A stretch of 62,707 bases of DNA, taken from positions 1 to 62,707 of IMG/VR virus record IMGVR_UViG_3300033134_000003; one strand, given 5' to 3'. The notes beneath the pieces are model-generated. The model was not told the DNA's origin and did not search any database. It saw nothing but the letters and a program-made list of their open reading frames with translations. The position numbers and the translations under genes were made by a program. Of this stretch, positions 1-8,231 are shown piece after piece. This stretch comes from a virus. The first letter of the stretch is position 1; every line of letters starts with the position of its first letter.

Positions 1-47
1 ACGTTGACGGCACATCATCATGGCACGGATATTCAGACGGTGCGGCC

Positions 48-686
48 GTGAAGGTGATGCTCGATTGTTCACCGGCCAAGATCATCGAGTACCGCGAGCG
101 GTATGCCTTCGACTTCTGGCAGCTCCGTACGCCGCTCACAAAATACGCCCGCGCTGGGACTATCCCCTACGGTCTCGAAAATGGGTGCTTCAAGGAATTC
201 CACGAGACGGTCTGGGAGCGGTTGCTAGACGAGGCACTGAACGATCCGCCCATCTTCGCTTGCCTCCCGGACATCGTTGGAGATGCGGCACGCACTACGG
301 AGCTCTTCGAGCAGTTCCGCCACCGCACGCATGGCGTGCCGCGTGCCTATGTTCTTCAGGACGGGATCGAGCGCGTGCAGATTCCGTGGGAACACATCGT
401 GGCCGTGTTCGTTGGGGGCACCGACCGATTCAAGTACAGCCCGGAAGCCCACCGAGCGGCCAGGGCGGCGAAGATGATGGGCAAGTGGGTCCACGTCGGC
501 CGAGTGAATACCGCCGCGCGGGTGCGCAACTGGCTCGGGCTCGCTGACTCGATCGACGGCAGCGGCATGAGCCGCTACGACCATATGCTCGAGGATGTGG
601 TCGCGCAGATCACTGGCCAGCACCCCCAAGCCCAGATGTTCGATCTGGCCGTTGGCTCACAACTACCACAGAAAACAGAGCCGTGA
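48..686 (+). CDS. DpdA-like (TGT-fold) phage protein
   Basis: 212 aa. The motif series PDIVGD (74-79), YVLQDG (101-106), FVGGTDRFK (121-129), HVGRVN (149-154) and a following DSIDGSG matches phage proteins annotated as 'deoxypurine in DNA protein A' (DpdA). These are distant relatives of tRNA-guanine transglycosylase that exchange guanine in DNA for a 7-deazaguanine. Family knowledge, not sequence, gives the reaction. Start GTG 48 is chosen because homologs begin with a similar KxMLD stretch, but the frame is open to the left window edge and no good ribosome site is seen, so an upstream start is possible. Overlaps the next gene by 4 bases (GTGA). None of the preQ0-synthesis genes (folE, queD, queE, queC) is in the window. 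Confidence 0.6.
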   Translation: MKVMLDCSPAKIIEYRERYAFDFWQLRTPLTKYARAGTIPYGLENGCFKEFHETVWERLLDEALNDPPIFACLPDIVGDAARTTELFEQFRHRTHGVPRAYVLQDGIERVQIPWEHIVAVFVGGTDRFKYSPEAHRAARAAKMMGKWVHVGRVNTAARVRNWLGLADSIDGSGMSRYDHMLEDVVAQITGQHPQAQMFDLAVGSQLPQKTEP

Positions 687-856
687 GGCGCATTACCTTT
701 TCGATCAGCGGCGAGACCGATGAGGACGGCAGGCGCCTCGAGGATGCCATCGACGGAGCCGCCGAGGCGCTAAAAGCCGAGCACCCGAAAGCGGCATTTT
801 CCGTTCGCTACGAGCGCGACGGGGCACGTGAAGCAGAGAGCCAACGTGGCGACTGA
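683..856 (+). CDS. Small unknown protein, 57 aa
   Basis: Starts at a GTG overlapping the stop of the DpdA-like gene (GTGA) and ends just after the GTG of the next gene, so the three genes look translationally coupled. The product is charged, with a predicted strand-helix-strand pattern (ITFSISG, then an acidic helix, then AAFSVRYERDG). I do not recognise a family. Confidence 0.55.
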   Translation: MRRITFSISGETDEDGRRLEDAIDGAAEALKAEHPKAAFSVRYERDGAREAESQRGD

Positions 857-1109
857 GACTTTCTGCCTCAATTGCGGCGCGCGGCTGCGCTGCGATGCCT
901 GTCATGCTGGCCTGGACGAGCCTCACACTCTCGGCGAGCTGACTTGTCCAGCGTGCGGCTGGAAGATCGACGTGGCCCCTATGGTCATGAAAGATCATAG
1001 GCGAGCGGCCCTGGTCGATCGCCGAATTCAACGCGATCGCAGAGGCGATCCTTCCGGAGCGACGGTCAGGGAGCTAGATAGGCTGGGTCGATCGGGATGG
1101 CCGGATTGA
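846..1109 (+). CDS. Small zinc-ribbon-like protein
   Basis: 87 aa from GTG 846, which lies inside the end of the preceding gene. A GTG at 828 in the same frame is an alternative. Three CxxC pairs (CLNC, CDAC, CPAC) fall in the first 40 residues, as in small zinc-binding phage proteins. The C-terminal half is basic and low in hydrophobic residues. It runs 44 bases into the 3' end of the convergent lipase gene. Function unknown. Confidence 0.5.
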   Translation: MATETFCLNCGARLRCDACHAGLDEPHTLGELTCPACGWKIDVAPMVMKDHRRAALVDRRIQRDRRGDPSGATVRELDRLGRSGWPD

Positions 1110-1836
1110 GCTGCGGCGCGTATCCGGAGGTCACGTGATGAAAGGCCACGAGCGAGCGCTTTACGCGAGGGTCATCCGGCAGGACGATCGTCCCCGGCAG
1201 CAACTCATAGCCGAGGCCCGCGGGCACATCCGGCACCACATCCGGGGTGAAGCGATACGAGGCGCAGTCATCGATCAGGCGCGCAGCGTATTCGCCGTAG
1301 AGGGCATCCCCGGGCCGAGGTGAGGCGAAGAGGCGAGCCTTCACCTTCGTCCCGAGCGCGCCGCAATCGGCCGCGAGATAGGTACTCCAGGCCGCCCCGA
1401 GGCTGTGGCCGGTGATGGTGATGCAGGAGCAGGTCTCCGCGATCGCCTTCGCAGCAGGCCCCAGGGATTCGCCATCGACCGTCTCAAGCTCCAGGGTGTC
1501 ATAGATCGAGCTGAACCCGTCCTCGACGAGGCCGCCCGTCGGCAGGTGCGGACGCTTGACCGGCAGAAACTGTCCGTCGAGCCACCACTCGATCGCATCG
1601 ACCGTGCCGCGGCCGACGCAGATGAGCTCGCTATCCGTTGAGAGAAGCCAGCCGTAGAAGACGCGCTCCGCTCCGAGCCTGATCGGCCCCACATGAAAGA
1701 TCGCATCGATGGCCGTGAGATAGCCCTCGAGCGTATATCCGGGCGGTGCCGGCGGCCTGGTCTTGACCGCTCCAGCCTGCTCCGACCTCAAGCATAGGAT
1801 CGACAGTTCGGCGTCTGCCTCGCGATCGGTGATCAT
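1066..1836 (-). CDS. Class 3 lipase family alpha/beta hydrolase
   Basis: 256 aa. The nucleophile elbow GHSLGAAWS (Ser145) with hydrophobic residues before it, a later SPRPGD segment, TPDVVPDVP (Asp199 or Asp203) and the HH pair at 233-234 match the lipase_3 Ser-Asp-His plan. The family hydrolyses ester bonds of acylglycerols or similar lipids. No signal peptide is evident. It is the last gene of the leftward lysis block, separated from it by a probable terminator, so expression may depend on readthrough. Its place beside endolysin and holin suggests a role in envelope breakdown at lysis, by analogy with the mycobacteriophage LysB esterases; that is inference. Start ATG 1836 has GGGGGCAAGAA upstream. 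Confidence 0.8.
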   Translation of the reverse strand: MITDREADAELSILCLRSEQAGAVKTRPPAPPGYTLEGYLTAIDAIFHVGPIRLGAERVFYGWLLSTDSELICVGRGTVDAIEWWLDGQFLPVKRPHLPTGGLVEDGFSSIYDTLELETVDGESLGPAAKAIAETCSCITITGHSLGAAWSTYLAADCGALGTKVKARLFASPRPGDALYGEYAARLIDDCASYRFTPDVVPDVPAGLGYELLPGTIVLPDDPRVKRSLVAFHHVTSGYAPQLNPAIPIDPAYLAP

Positions 1837-1848
1837 TTCTTGCCCCCG

Positions 1849-1880
1849 AAAAAAGACGCGGGCCCCGAATGGAGCCCGCG
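1849..1880 (-). terminator. Rho-independent terminator (leftward)
   Basis: Read leftward: a 7-bp stem CGCGGGC/GCCCGCG with a 10-base loop, followed by a run of T residues after GTC. It lies between the 83-aa gene and the lipase gene. Confidence 0.75.
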
Positions 1881-1887
1881 CTGCGCG

Positions 1888-2139
1888 TCAGGCGAAGCTG
1901 AGAGGATCGTTCGGAGCGAGCTGCGTTTGAGGATCCTCGGCCGAGCCCGGCAGGTATTGCGCGATGATATCGCGCGCCTGCTGATGCTCGGCCGGGTTGC
2001 TCGCCGCGATCACCGGGAGGTGCGGCTGCACCTTCCCGAGGATGCCCTGCAGCTCCTGGCCGAGATCGACCCCGCCCTTGATGAGCGTCACGAGCTGTAC
2101 GGCGATCTGGATGATCGTCAGAACGGCGGCAGGGTTCAT
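1888..2139 (-). CDS. Small protein with hydrophobic N-terminus
   Basis: 83 aa. Residues about 4-24 are hydrophobic enough for one membrane segment or signal anchor, followed by a Gly/Gln-rich and then acidic tail. It overlaps the upstream gene by 4 bases (ATGA), so it belongs to the lysis operon. No family recognised; an accessory holin-type or virion-associated role is possible but unsupported. Confidence 0.6.
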   Translation of the reverse strand: MNPAAVLTIIQIAVQLVTLIKGGVDLGQELQGILGKVQPHLPVIAASNPAEHQQARDIIAQYLPGSAEDPQTQLAPNDPLSFA

Positions 2140-2492
2140 GCCTTGGCCGCCGGGCTTGCGCCGGCAGCTGCGGCCGGAGGAGGCGCGAGTGCCGCTGTGA
2201 TCTTCGTCTGCCCGAAGCTGATGAGCGCTCCGATCGCCTCTGCGCCAAGATTCGGCAGGGAGCCGAGAATCCCAGCCTGGAATGTGACCCAGGCCGCCGC
2301 CGACTGCGCGCCGGCGATGGTGATCTGCGCAAGCGATGGAGTCGGCGTCGCCGCGAGATTCTGAGCAATCGTCTGGAGAGATTGCAGCAGAGTGAGAAGC
2401 GGGACCCCGGCCGTCTGGAGAAGATCTGTCTTGAGGGCCGCCTCGAGCTGCGCGAGGTCGGAGATAGTTGTCGTCGTGGTGCTTGCCGTCAT
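2136..2492 (-). CDS. Small Ala/Thr-rich phage protein
   Basis: 118 aa, beginning with a Thr run and rich in Ala, Leu and Thr. The C-terminus is a Pro/Ala tail. The middle forms amphipathic helices rather than a clear membrane span. ATGA overlaps tie it to both neighbours in the lysis operon. Unknown function. Confidence 0.6.
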   Translation of the reverse strand: MTASTTTTTISDLAQLEAALKTDLLQTAGVPLLTLLQSLQTIAQNLAATPTPSLAQITIAGAQSAAAWVTFQAGILGSLPNLGAEAIGALISFGQTKITAALAPPPAAAAGASPAAKA

Positions 2493-2842
2493 TTCTGAGC
2501 TCCTGCCGGCGCCGAGCCGGTCTGCGTAGGGTTTACGTCTGCAATGGCCGACGGTGCCGGGTCGGCTGGCCGGGTGGAAACCTCGGGAGAATCGTCAGAG
2601 CCGTCGGCCTGCTGCGGGCGATGGCGCGCGAGCCAGAAGCCAACGCCGATGGCACCCATGTTGATGAGCGCATTGGAGACCGTGTTGAGGAGGGAGGTGA
2701 GGGTCTGGTCGAGCGCGACCTGCTTTATGGTCTGGTAGGCGATTATCCCCAGTAGCAAGAGCGCAAGGAGCGCCACTGCGCCTAGCAACAGGAATGAGAG
2801 GATGGCCTGCACTCGTGCGGCAAACTGCTGTCGATCGTTCAT
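2489..2842 (-). CDS. Probable holin
   Basis: 117 aa. A strong membrane segment at about 13-35 (Leu/Ala-rich), a second weaker one at about 56-72, and a Pro/Ser-rich hydrophilic tail from about 75 onward. This topology and the position directly after the endolysin gene (ATGA overlap) fit a holin, which opens the inner membrane to release endolysin. Holins are called by topology and context only, so another lysis membrane protein is possible; the neighbour at 3276-3656 is the competing candidate. Confidence 0.55.
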   Translation of the reverse strand: MNDRQQFAARVQAILSFLLLGAVALLALLLLGIIAYQTIKQVALDQTLTSLLNTVSNALINMGAIGVGFWLARHRPQQADGSDDSPEVSTRPADPAPSAIADVNPTQTGSAPAGAQK

Positions 2843-3279
2843 GTGGGTTGCTGCCCCGTGAGTAGGATTTGTTTGAGCTTCTCGTAACGCGGCTCGACTT
2901 TAGGATCCTCGACATGACATTCAGCTGCCGCCGACTGGATGTCCCCGCGGGCAAGGGCTGCGATGAAGTGCGGCCAGCCGCCCAGAAACCCCGTCAGCCC
3001 CTCGTTGTAGGCCATGTCGAGCGGAACTGATCCGCGCACGTCATCGAGTTGCGCATACCAGGGGAACCTCGAAAGCTCTGCGTCGAGCGCGCTGACAAGG
3101 TAGCGTTCCATCACCGCGAAGAGGCCGGAGCTTCCGCACTGCATGAGATTGAAACCGCGCCCCCAGGTGATCTGCCCCTTGGGCGCTCGGACCGGCAGCC
3201 CCGTCGCATCATCGTAGGGCTTGAGGCGTTCCCCCTCCTCGCTCGTCAAACGGGCAAGAAGTGCATCGACCTTGCTCAT
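2839..3279 (-). CDS. Endolysin, GH24 lysozyme family
   Basis: 146 aa, near the size of T4-type lysozymes. The N-terminus holds the catalytic arrangement: Glu14/Glu15 in TSEEGERLKPY, an acidic pair DD at 23-24, then ITWGRG with Thr about 38. The later helix with DMAYNEG is also typical of the family. It cleaves the MurNAc-GlcNAc bond of peptidoglycan. No signal peptide or signal-anchor is visible, so release by a holin is expected, and a probable holin gene follows with a 4-base overlap. Confidence 0.85.
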   Translation of the reverse strand: MSKVDALLARLTSEEGERLKPYDDATGLPVRAPKGQITWGRGFNLMQCGSSGLFAVMERYLVSALDAELSRFPWYAQLDDVRGSVPLDMAYNEGLTGFLGGWPHFIAALARGDIQSAAAECHVEDPKVEPRYEKLKQILLTGQQPT

Positions 3280-3656
3280 CGTGCGCGTCTCTGTTCGGGC
3301 AGTCTCAGTAAGATCGCCTGGAGCGCAGCGCGATTCTCGGCGTGCATGGCGTCCTGCTGCACATCGCGCGCGCGGCGCTCGGAACGCCAGTCATCGAGGC
3401 TAGAACGCAGATCATGGATCTCCTGCTTCGAGGCTTTCTCGTCGAGCAATTTCTTGACCTCTGCCCACCTTGGGCCGCAGATCTTCTCGTGCCTCTCGTA
3501 GGTGAGGCCGTGCATGATCCGCCGCTCCAGGCGCAAGAACCAGGCGAGGACCCCACCGCACAATATGACCAGTAGGGTCGCGATGCCTGTCACAAGCCAC
3601 CGGATATAGCTCCACAGCGCGCGCACTTCTTCAGGCCCTCCGAGCGGTGCGGACAT
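3276..3656 (-). CDS. Membrane-anchored coiled-coil protein (spanin- or holin-like)
   Basis: 126 aa. One transmembrane helix at about 18-41, followed by a long charged helical region with heptad character. This is the topology of an inner-membrane spanin (Rz) but also of several phage holins. First gene of the leftward lysis cassette; the ATG has GGGAG upstream (revcomp of about 3660-3668). No outer-membrane partner is nested inside it. The lipoprotein gene at 3813 on the other strand is a conceivable partner but is much longer than typical Rz1. Confidence 0.5.
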   Translation of the reverse strand: MSAPLGGPEEVRALWSYIRWLVTGIATLLVILCGGVLAWFLRLERRIMHGLTYERHEKICGPRWAEVKKLLDEKASKQEIHDLRSSLDDWRSERRARDVQQDAMHAENRAALQAILLRLPEQRRAR

Positions 3657-3812
3657 CGGTTACTCCCATAGTTCGTGCTCTTCGTTAGATCCGTTCCAAA
3701 CGACACAAAATGAAGCGGCGTTATGTCCGCCTACGGTCCGATGCCTTTCAAATAACCCGGCTATTGCGACGCCACAGCTGCTGGTTGTACTGTGTTGCAC
3801 GGAGGTCCGTCA
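3657..3812. promoter_or_regulatory. Divergent intergenic region
   Basis: About 156 bases between the leftward lysis genes and the rightward lipoprotein gene. It is locally A+T-richer than its surroundings, as expected for divergent promoters, but I cannot point to a convincing -35/-10 pair. Confidence 0.3.
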
Positions 3813-4226
3813 ATGCTGCGCCTTGCTCTTCTTGCGACTATGCTGATCCTCCCGGGCTGCGCTGACCTTGCGCTTGATCGCGGATCAGTCGCCCCGGAGC
3901 TCGCCTGGGATGCCGTTGCGGCGGTAGACATGGGGCAAACTGTCACCATCGCGCGCGAGCCCTCGCTCTACAGCGAAACGAACGAGGTTCTGGGGCCGCA
4001 CCCGACGCCCGAGCACGTCGAGGCGTACTTCGCCGCCTTCGCTGCCCTCCACTACGCAGGCTCCGTCTGGCTCGACCGCGAGGTGGATGCGACCGACTCC
4101 AAAGCCTGGCGCGCCGTTCGCTGGGGCTGGCGGCTGCTCACGATCGAGGACGAGACCCGCGCGGTGGTCCACAATTTCGCGATCGGGATCACTCCGTACG
4201 CGCCGGTGCAGCGCTCGCCGAAGTGA
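3813..4226 (+). CDS. Phage lipoprotein, unknown function
   Basis: 137 aa. A short signal peptide ends in the lipobox LPGC, so the mature protein should start with a lipidated Cys near residue 17. ATG 3813 is preferred over GTG 3792 because CACGGAGG sits just upstream and the signal peptide then starts correctly. The mature part contains PELAWDAVAAVD, NEVLGPHPTPEHVEAYFA and VVHNFAIGI, a pattern I have seen in uncharacterised prophage proteins with helical hydrophobic stretches. It is the only rightward gene between two leftward blocks and overlaps the 3' end of its right neighbour by 38 bases, which resembles a separately expressed moron. Envelope location is likely; role unknown. Confidence 0.7.
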   Translation: MLRLALLATMLILPGCADLALDRGSVAPELAWDAVAAVDMGQTVTIAREPSLYSETNEVLGPHPTPEHVEAYFAAFAALHYAGSVWLDREVDATDSKAWRAVRWGWRLLTIEDETRAVVHNFAIGITPYAPVQRSPK

Positions 4227-4641
4227 TGATGGCGCGCTGCTCGGCGATCTTCGCTTTCAAGGCCTCGTAACGCTCCTTCGCGCCGGCCTCACCGTCGAGC
4301 AACTCGCGCACCACGCGCGGTTGCACATCGCGCTCGAGGCGCAGGATCTCCGCGATCGCCCGCGACCGGCTGTCCCTGGCGGCCGCGACGGAGGGCTTGA
4401 GCACCCAGCGCTTCGTGCCCGCATCCCATTCGTGATCCGCGCTCGGGGCTGGCGGCTGGTAGCTCACGACCTTCCCGGTTGCGACGTCGACGCGCTGGGA
4501 GAGCCGGTCGTAGGTGCCTTCGAGGGCGACATGCTCGGGCGGAGTTTGCCGCTCGAGGATCCCCGGCCTATCAACATCAGTCTTGAACCAGTCGGGGTGA
4601 AACTCCCCGCTCTGCCGGTGATAGAAGTGAAAGCGCCTCAC
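4189..4641 (-). CDS. Probable tail fibre/tail-tip accessory protein
   Basis: 150 aa from GTG 4641, which overlaps the stop of the large tail protein (GTGA); a GTG at 4659 is an alternative. The N-terminus RRFHFYHRQSGEF and the middle HEWDAGTKRWVLK are like short phage tail-fibre assembly or distal-tail proteins. The C-terminal half is a charged helix (RAIAEILRLERD...). It is the last gene of the tail operon. The assignment is positional; no catalytic motif is visible. Confidence 0.55.
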   Translation of the reverse strand: MRRFHFYHRQSGEFHPDWFKTDVDRPGILERQTPPEHVALEGTYDRLSQRVDVATGKVVSYQPPAPSADHEWDAGTKRWVLKPSVAAARDSRSRAIAEILRLERDVQPRVVRELLDGEAGAKERYEALKAKIAEQRAIITSASAAPARTE

Positions 4642-7600
4642 CGCTTGATGACCTCGCACTTGATGACGCCGCTCGCGGCGACGCCGGCGACGCCGGTGGG
4701 GGGCTGGCGCTGGCCAACGAGGTAATACGTCGTCGTGGTGTTGGCCGCGAGGGAGAACGTGTCTTCAGCCGCGATCGTTGCGTAGCTGTTACCGGCTGAG
4801 TCCACGTCGACGAGCTGGGAGATCGTGTGACCACCGCCCGAAAGCGACCCAGAAACATCGCTGTTCGCGTAATCGAAATACGCCTGCGAGCCCGCAGAGC
4901 CGCCGTAGCTTGCAGAGCCAGTCATCGTGACGACGACCGTGACCGGATAGGGGTACGGGCCTATCGTGAGCCCGCTGCTGAGGTTCCCTGCAGAAGCCCC
5001 CGCGCTCGATGAGAACGCCTGCACGTAGGTCTCGGTCGCCGCGTTCGTCCCGAGCTCCGCTGTGTCGTTGACCTTGAGGTTGGTCGTAGGTCCGAAGCTG
5101 AGCGAATTGACGCCGGAGCCGACGCTCTGGAGTGCGCAAAGACCGAAGAGCGTGAGCCCGGAGACCGACACCGTCCGCTGTGAGACCCCATTCAGCAGGT
5201 AGGTGATCGTCGAGCCGTCGTAGGTGACGGCCGCAACGTCCGTGAGCGCGACGGACCCGTACGAGCCCACGACCGTGCCGGCCTCGCAGATCTCCCAGGT
5301 CCCGAGCTGATTGATCCACGAATAGTTCGCGAGTTGCCAAATAGCATTGTTCCCGACCGCAGTCGCTGCGGCCGCGCTGACATTTGCAGAGGTCGCAAGT
5401 CCGATCTGCCAAGCGTCCGAGGCGTGGTTCGTCTTGCCCGAGATATGGCAGGTCGGATAGCCGATCGAGGCGAAGGCACCCGCGTCCCAGGTCGCAGTGC
5501 TCGCCGTCCTCGTCGCCGTCGTGTCATTGACCGCGCAGCCGTTGATCGTGATCCATTGCGTGGGCGTCACGGCGGTTAGGGGGCCGGTCTCGACGTTACT
5601 GAAGCTCGCGGCCGGGTCGAGCGCAAGGCCCACATAGAGCGCGCTCTGGTCGCGGGCGCTCGTGCGCAGGAGCGCCCCGTTCAGGTAATAGCGAACGTAA
5701 AATCCATCGTACGTGAGAAGCGCCGCGTCCCCGTGCACGGGAGGATTGAGCGTCGCTACGAGGCTTCCGCTCTCGAAGATCTCCCAATGCCCAGAGGAGC
5801 CGGAAAGCAGATTCGCAAAGAGCGCGAAATCCATGTTGGTCGCGGGGTCTAGCGTTGCAGGCAGCGTAGGGACACTCGAGACAAGGCCGACCGCGGCCGT
5901 CCCGCTTGAATACTGAGCGGAGAGCGAGAGCGATCGATAGGGCTGGGACGAAACGCAATCGCTGCTCCAGGCGCTCCCGCCGGTCGCGTAGAGCTCGCCT
6001 TGCGCCGTGAGAGAGGCATTTCCTCGCGGGATGAGCTGCGCGGCGCCATTGATCGCCCCCTGCGGTATCGTGTACGCATAGGCCGTGACCGCCGAAAGCT
6101 CCTGCGGCTGCTGGCCGACCGCATTGACCGAGACGAACTTGAAGTAGACCGTTTGCCCGGCCATGCCAGGATCAAAGGTCTGCTGGAAGATCGCCCCATC
6201 GAGCCGCACGAACTGCGCGCCAGAGGAGTGCGCCTTGGGGGGGTTCGAGCCGTATAGGCCGCGGCGAAGATAGGTGAGGTTGTAGGCTCCCGCCCCGGTC
6301 AGCGTCGCGTCCCCGTATGCCATCACCTCGGCATTCGTGCCGGAGTCCACGAGGATGAGAGTCTGCATTGCGTTCGCATCTGCATCCGTGACCGCTGCGA
6401 GCTGCAGGTTCGTATCCTCGAGCAGGATAGAGAGCGTCGAGGTCGTATCCGGATCCGCGACCGCGGGCAACGCCGCAGTGATCGTGCCATAGCGGGCTGG
6501 ACCCACCTGGCCGATCGTGCCGACCTGAAAGTACGTGCTCCCGCCATCGACCGAGCACCACACGCTGCACCACCCCCAGCTTGCGCTCACCGAACTCGGA
6601 CAGGCGGCGATGCCCACCGTGATGCCCTCTCCGAGGCCATTGCCGATCGAGGCCGGGACCGGGGGCATGACGAAGATCGCAGGCGTTGCGACCGAGGGGG
6701 GCACCGCATCGTAGTTTGCGTAATAGCCCTGCGACGCCGTCCAGTTGTACTGTGGGGTCGAGCGCACTACGCCCGGAACCTTCATCAGCTTCAAGTTGAC
6801 GAAGTCGTTGTCATCGTCCTCGACCTCGATGACGCGGCAGACCTGGCCCGAGAGGCCGAAAGCAGGCTCCGTCACCGAGACGTAGTCCATCGGCTCGAGG
6901 AGGCAGTAGTCCGCACGCACGCGCGCGGTGTAGGTGTTTCGCTCGTAGAGCTGAAACTGCAAGATGAGCTGCGCGACGGTCTTCGCAACGCTTGCCTGCG
7001 TGACCGACTGGAAATCAAGCGTTGACATCGCCTTCGGCCCACGGATCGAGATGTCCCAGTTGTTATCCGCCGTCGCAGGGGCCGGGTTGTAGTAGTTGCT
7101 GCGATCGTAATAGGTGAGATTGACGATGTTGTACGTGTCGGTCGGGGCCTTGCGATCGAGCTGCAGCGGCTCCTCGCCATCCTTCGGACAGAAGTCCGAG
7201 TCGGTGAACGCATAGATCGGGGTGAGATCGGGCGTGTAGCTGAACGCGGTGCCTGCGACCGTGCCCGACACGGGCTGATCGGCGTAGGGCACGATGCGCA
7301 GCATCCCGCACGACATCACGAGGTCGGAGTTCGTGCACTGCAGGAGCTCGCGCATGAAATCAGTGGCCGAGCGCTGGTTGTCCTCGTAGGGCGAGAGCAG
7401 CACGCCGATTGACATGCAGTACGCCTGGTACGTGTTGGTCGTGCCCTGCAGGTTCGGGTCTATCGTCCCCTGGAAGGCCGCTCCGTGGACGGGGTCGGTG
7501 AGGTAGTCGATGACCACGGCCGAGGGGTCCGCATCGTAGACCCCGTCGGCGTCCGAGAATCCCGGCACGCATCCTTCGACCTCGAAGTTGAGGTTCGGCA

Positions 7601-8231
7601 TGTTGGCGGAGGAGCCGAAGATGTACTCCTGCGAGGCCACGTACGCGATGCCGTCGTAGGGGATCTCCTGGCCCGCAGGCGTCCCCGAGGGATACCCGGA
7701 CCAGGTCGGCTGCCCTCCTCGCATCGCAGTCCCCGAGGCGACCGTCTGCGAGGGAGACACCGTCCAGGAAGTCCCGCTCCCTGCGGTGATCGTGGTGTTC
7801 GCGGCAACGCCTGGGCCCGTGATGTACTGCCCGACGTACATCGAGCCGCCGAGGATCTTTGAGACCGAAAGCGTCGTGCCGGAGATGCCGGCAACGAAAG
7901 AGGCGCTCCCGAGCGCAAGTGCGAGATTCTCGTACGTGAGCGTGACGAGGGACTTGTCCTGCCAGACCTGGCCGACGCCTTGGATGGGCCCGAGGCAGAG
8001 GGCTGCGATCCACGAGGCGGAGTAGGTGTAGGAGCTGACCGGGGAGCCGCCTTTGCCGCCGTCGTGATTCGGGGATGAGTTGAAGTTGCCGTACCAGATG
8101 AGGTTCATCGGCACGCGGTTGCGGCCCGCGACGTAGGGGATGGTCTGCCCCATCATCGAGGTCGAAACCTGAATGCCGGCGTATCGCTCGGGCTCTGGAT
8201 TCGAGCCGCCCCCGCCGAACATTGCGCCCAT
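4638..8231 (-). CDS. Tail tip / host-specificity protein (J-like, GTA gp15-like)
   Basis: 1197 aa, the largest distal-tail protein. The N-terminal region (GQTIPYVAGRNRVP, SYTYSASWIAALCLGPIQGV) and the central part (about 230-500) match phage tail tip attachment proteins of the gpJ/GTA type, which form the baseplate hub and contact the receptor. A short inserted beta module (about 105-160, containing YITGPGVAANTTI) recurs in other proteins of this window. After about residue 735 come two related lectin-like units (about 740-885 and 885-1050), each with a TYDG..V.Y.LNG motif, then a Gly/Ser-rich C-terminus. It follows the NlpC/P60 gene directly (TAG then ATG). Confidence 0.8.
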   Translation of the reverse strand: MGAMFGGGGSNPEPERYAGIQVSTSMMGQTIPYVAGRNRVPMNLIWYGNFNSSPNHDGGKGGSPVSSYTYSASWIAALCLGPIQGVGQVWQDKSLVTLTYENLALALGSASFVAGISGTTLSVSKILGGSMYVGQYITGPGVAANTTITAGSGTSWTVSPSQTVASGTAMRGGQPTWSGYPSGTPAGQEIPYDGIAYVASQEYIFGSSANMPNLNFEVEGCVPGFSDADGVYDADPSAVVIDYLTDPVHGAAFQGTIDPNLQGTTNTYQAYCMSIGVLLSPYEDNQRSATDFMRELLQCTNSDLVMSCGMLRIVPYADQPVSGTVAGTAFSYTPDLTPIYAFTDSDFCPKDGEEPLQLDRKAPTDTYNIVNLTYYDRSNYYNPAPATADNNWDISIRGPKAMSTLDFQSVTQASVAKTVAQLILQFQLYERNTYTARVRADYCLLEPMDYVSVTEPAFGLSGQVCRVIEVEDDDNDFVNLKLMKVPGVVRSTPQYNWTASQGYYANYDAVPPSVATPAIFVMPPVPASIGNGLGEGITVGIAACPSSVSASWGWCSVWCSVDGGSTYFQVGTIGQVGPARYGTITAALPAVADPDTTSTLSILLEDTNLQLAAVTDADANAMQTLILVDSGTNAEVMAYGDATLTGAGAYNLTYLRRGLYGSNPPKAHSSGAQFVRLDGAIFQQTFDPGMAGQTVYFKFVSVNAVGQQPQELSAVTAYAYTIPQGAINGAAQLIPRGNASLTAQGELYATGGSAWSSDCVSSQPYRSLSLSAQYSSGTAAVGLVSSVPTLPATLDPATNMDFALFANLLSGSSGHWEIFESGSLVATLNPPVHGDAALLTYDGFYVRYYLNGALLRTSARDQSALYVGLALDPAASFSNVETGPLTAVTPTQWITINGCAVNDTTATRTASTATWDAGAFASIGYPTCHISGKTNHASDAWQIGLATSANVSAAAATAVGNNAIWQLANYSWINQLGTWEICEAGTVVGSYGSVALTDVAAVTYDGSTITYLLNGVSQRTVSVSGLTLFGLCALQSVGSGVNSLSFGPTTNLKVNDTAELGTNAATETYVQAFSSSAGASAGNLSSGLTIGPYPYPVTVVVTMTGSASYGGSAGSQAYFDYANSDVSGSLSGGGHTISQLVDVDSAGNSYATIAAEDTFSLAANTTTTYYLVGQRQPPTGVAGVAASGVIKCEVIKR

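Noticed and set aside
1-47. Upstream part of the DpdA-like frame as a separate gene
   Set aside because: Only 15 codons remain before the window edge, with no start codon or motif.
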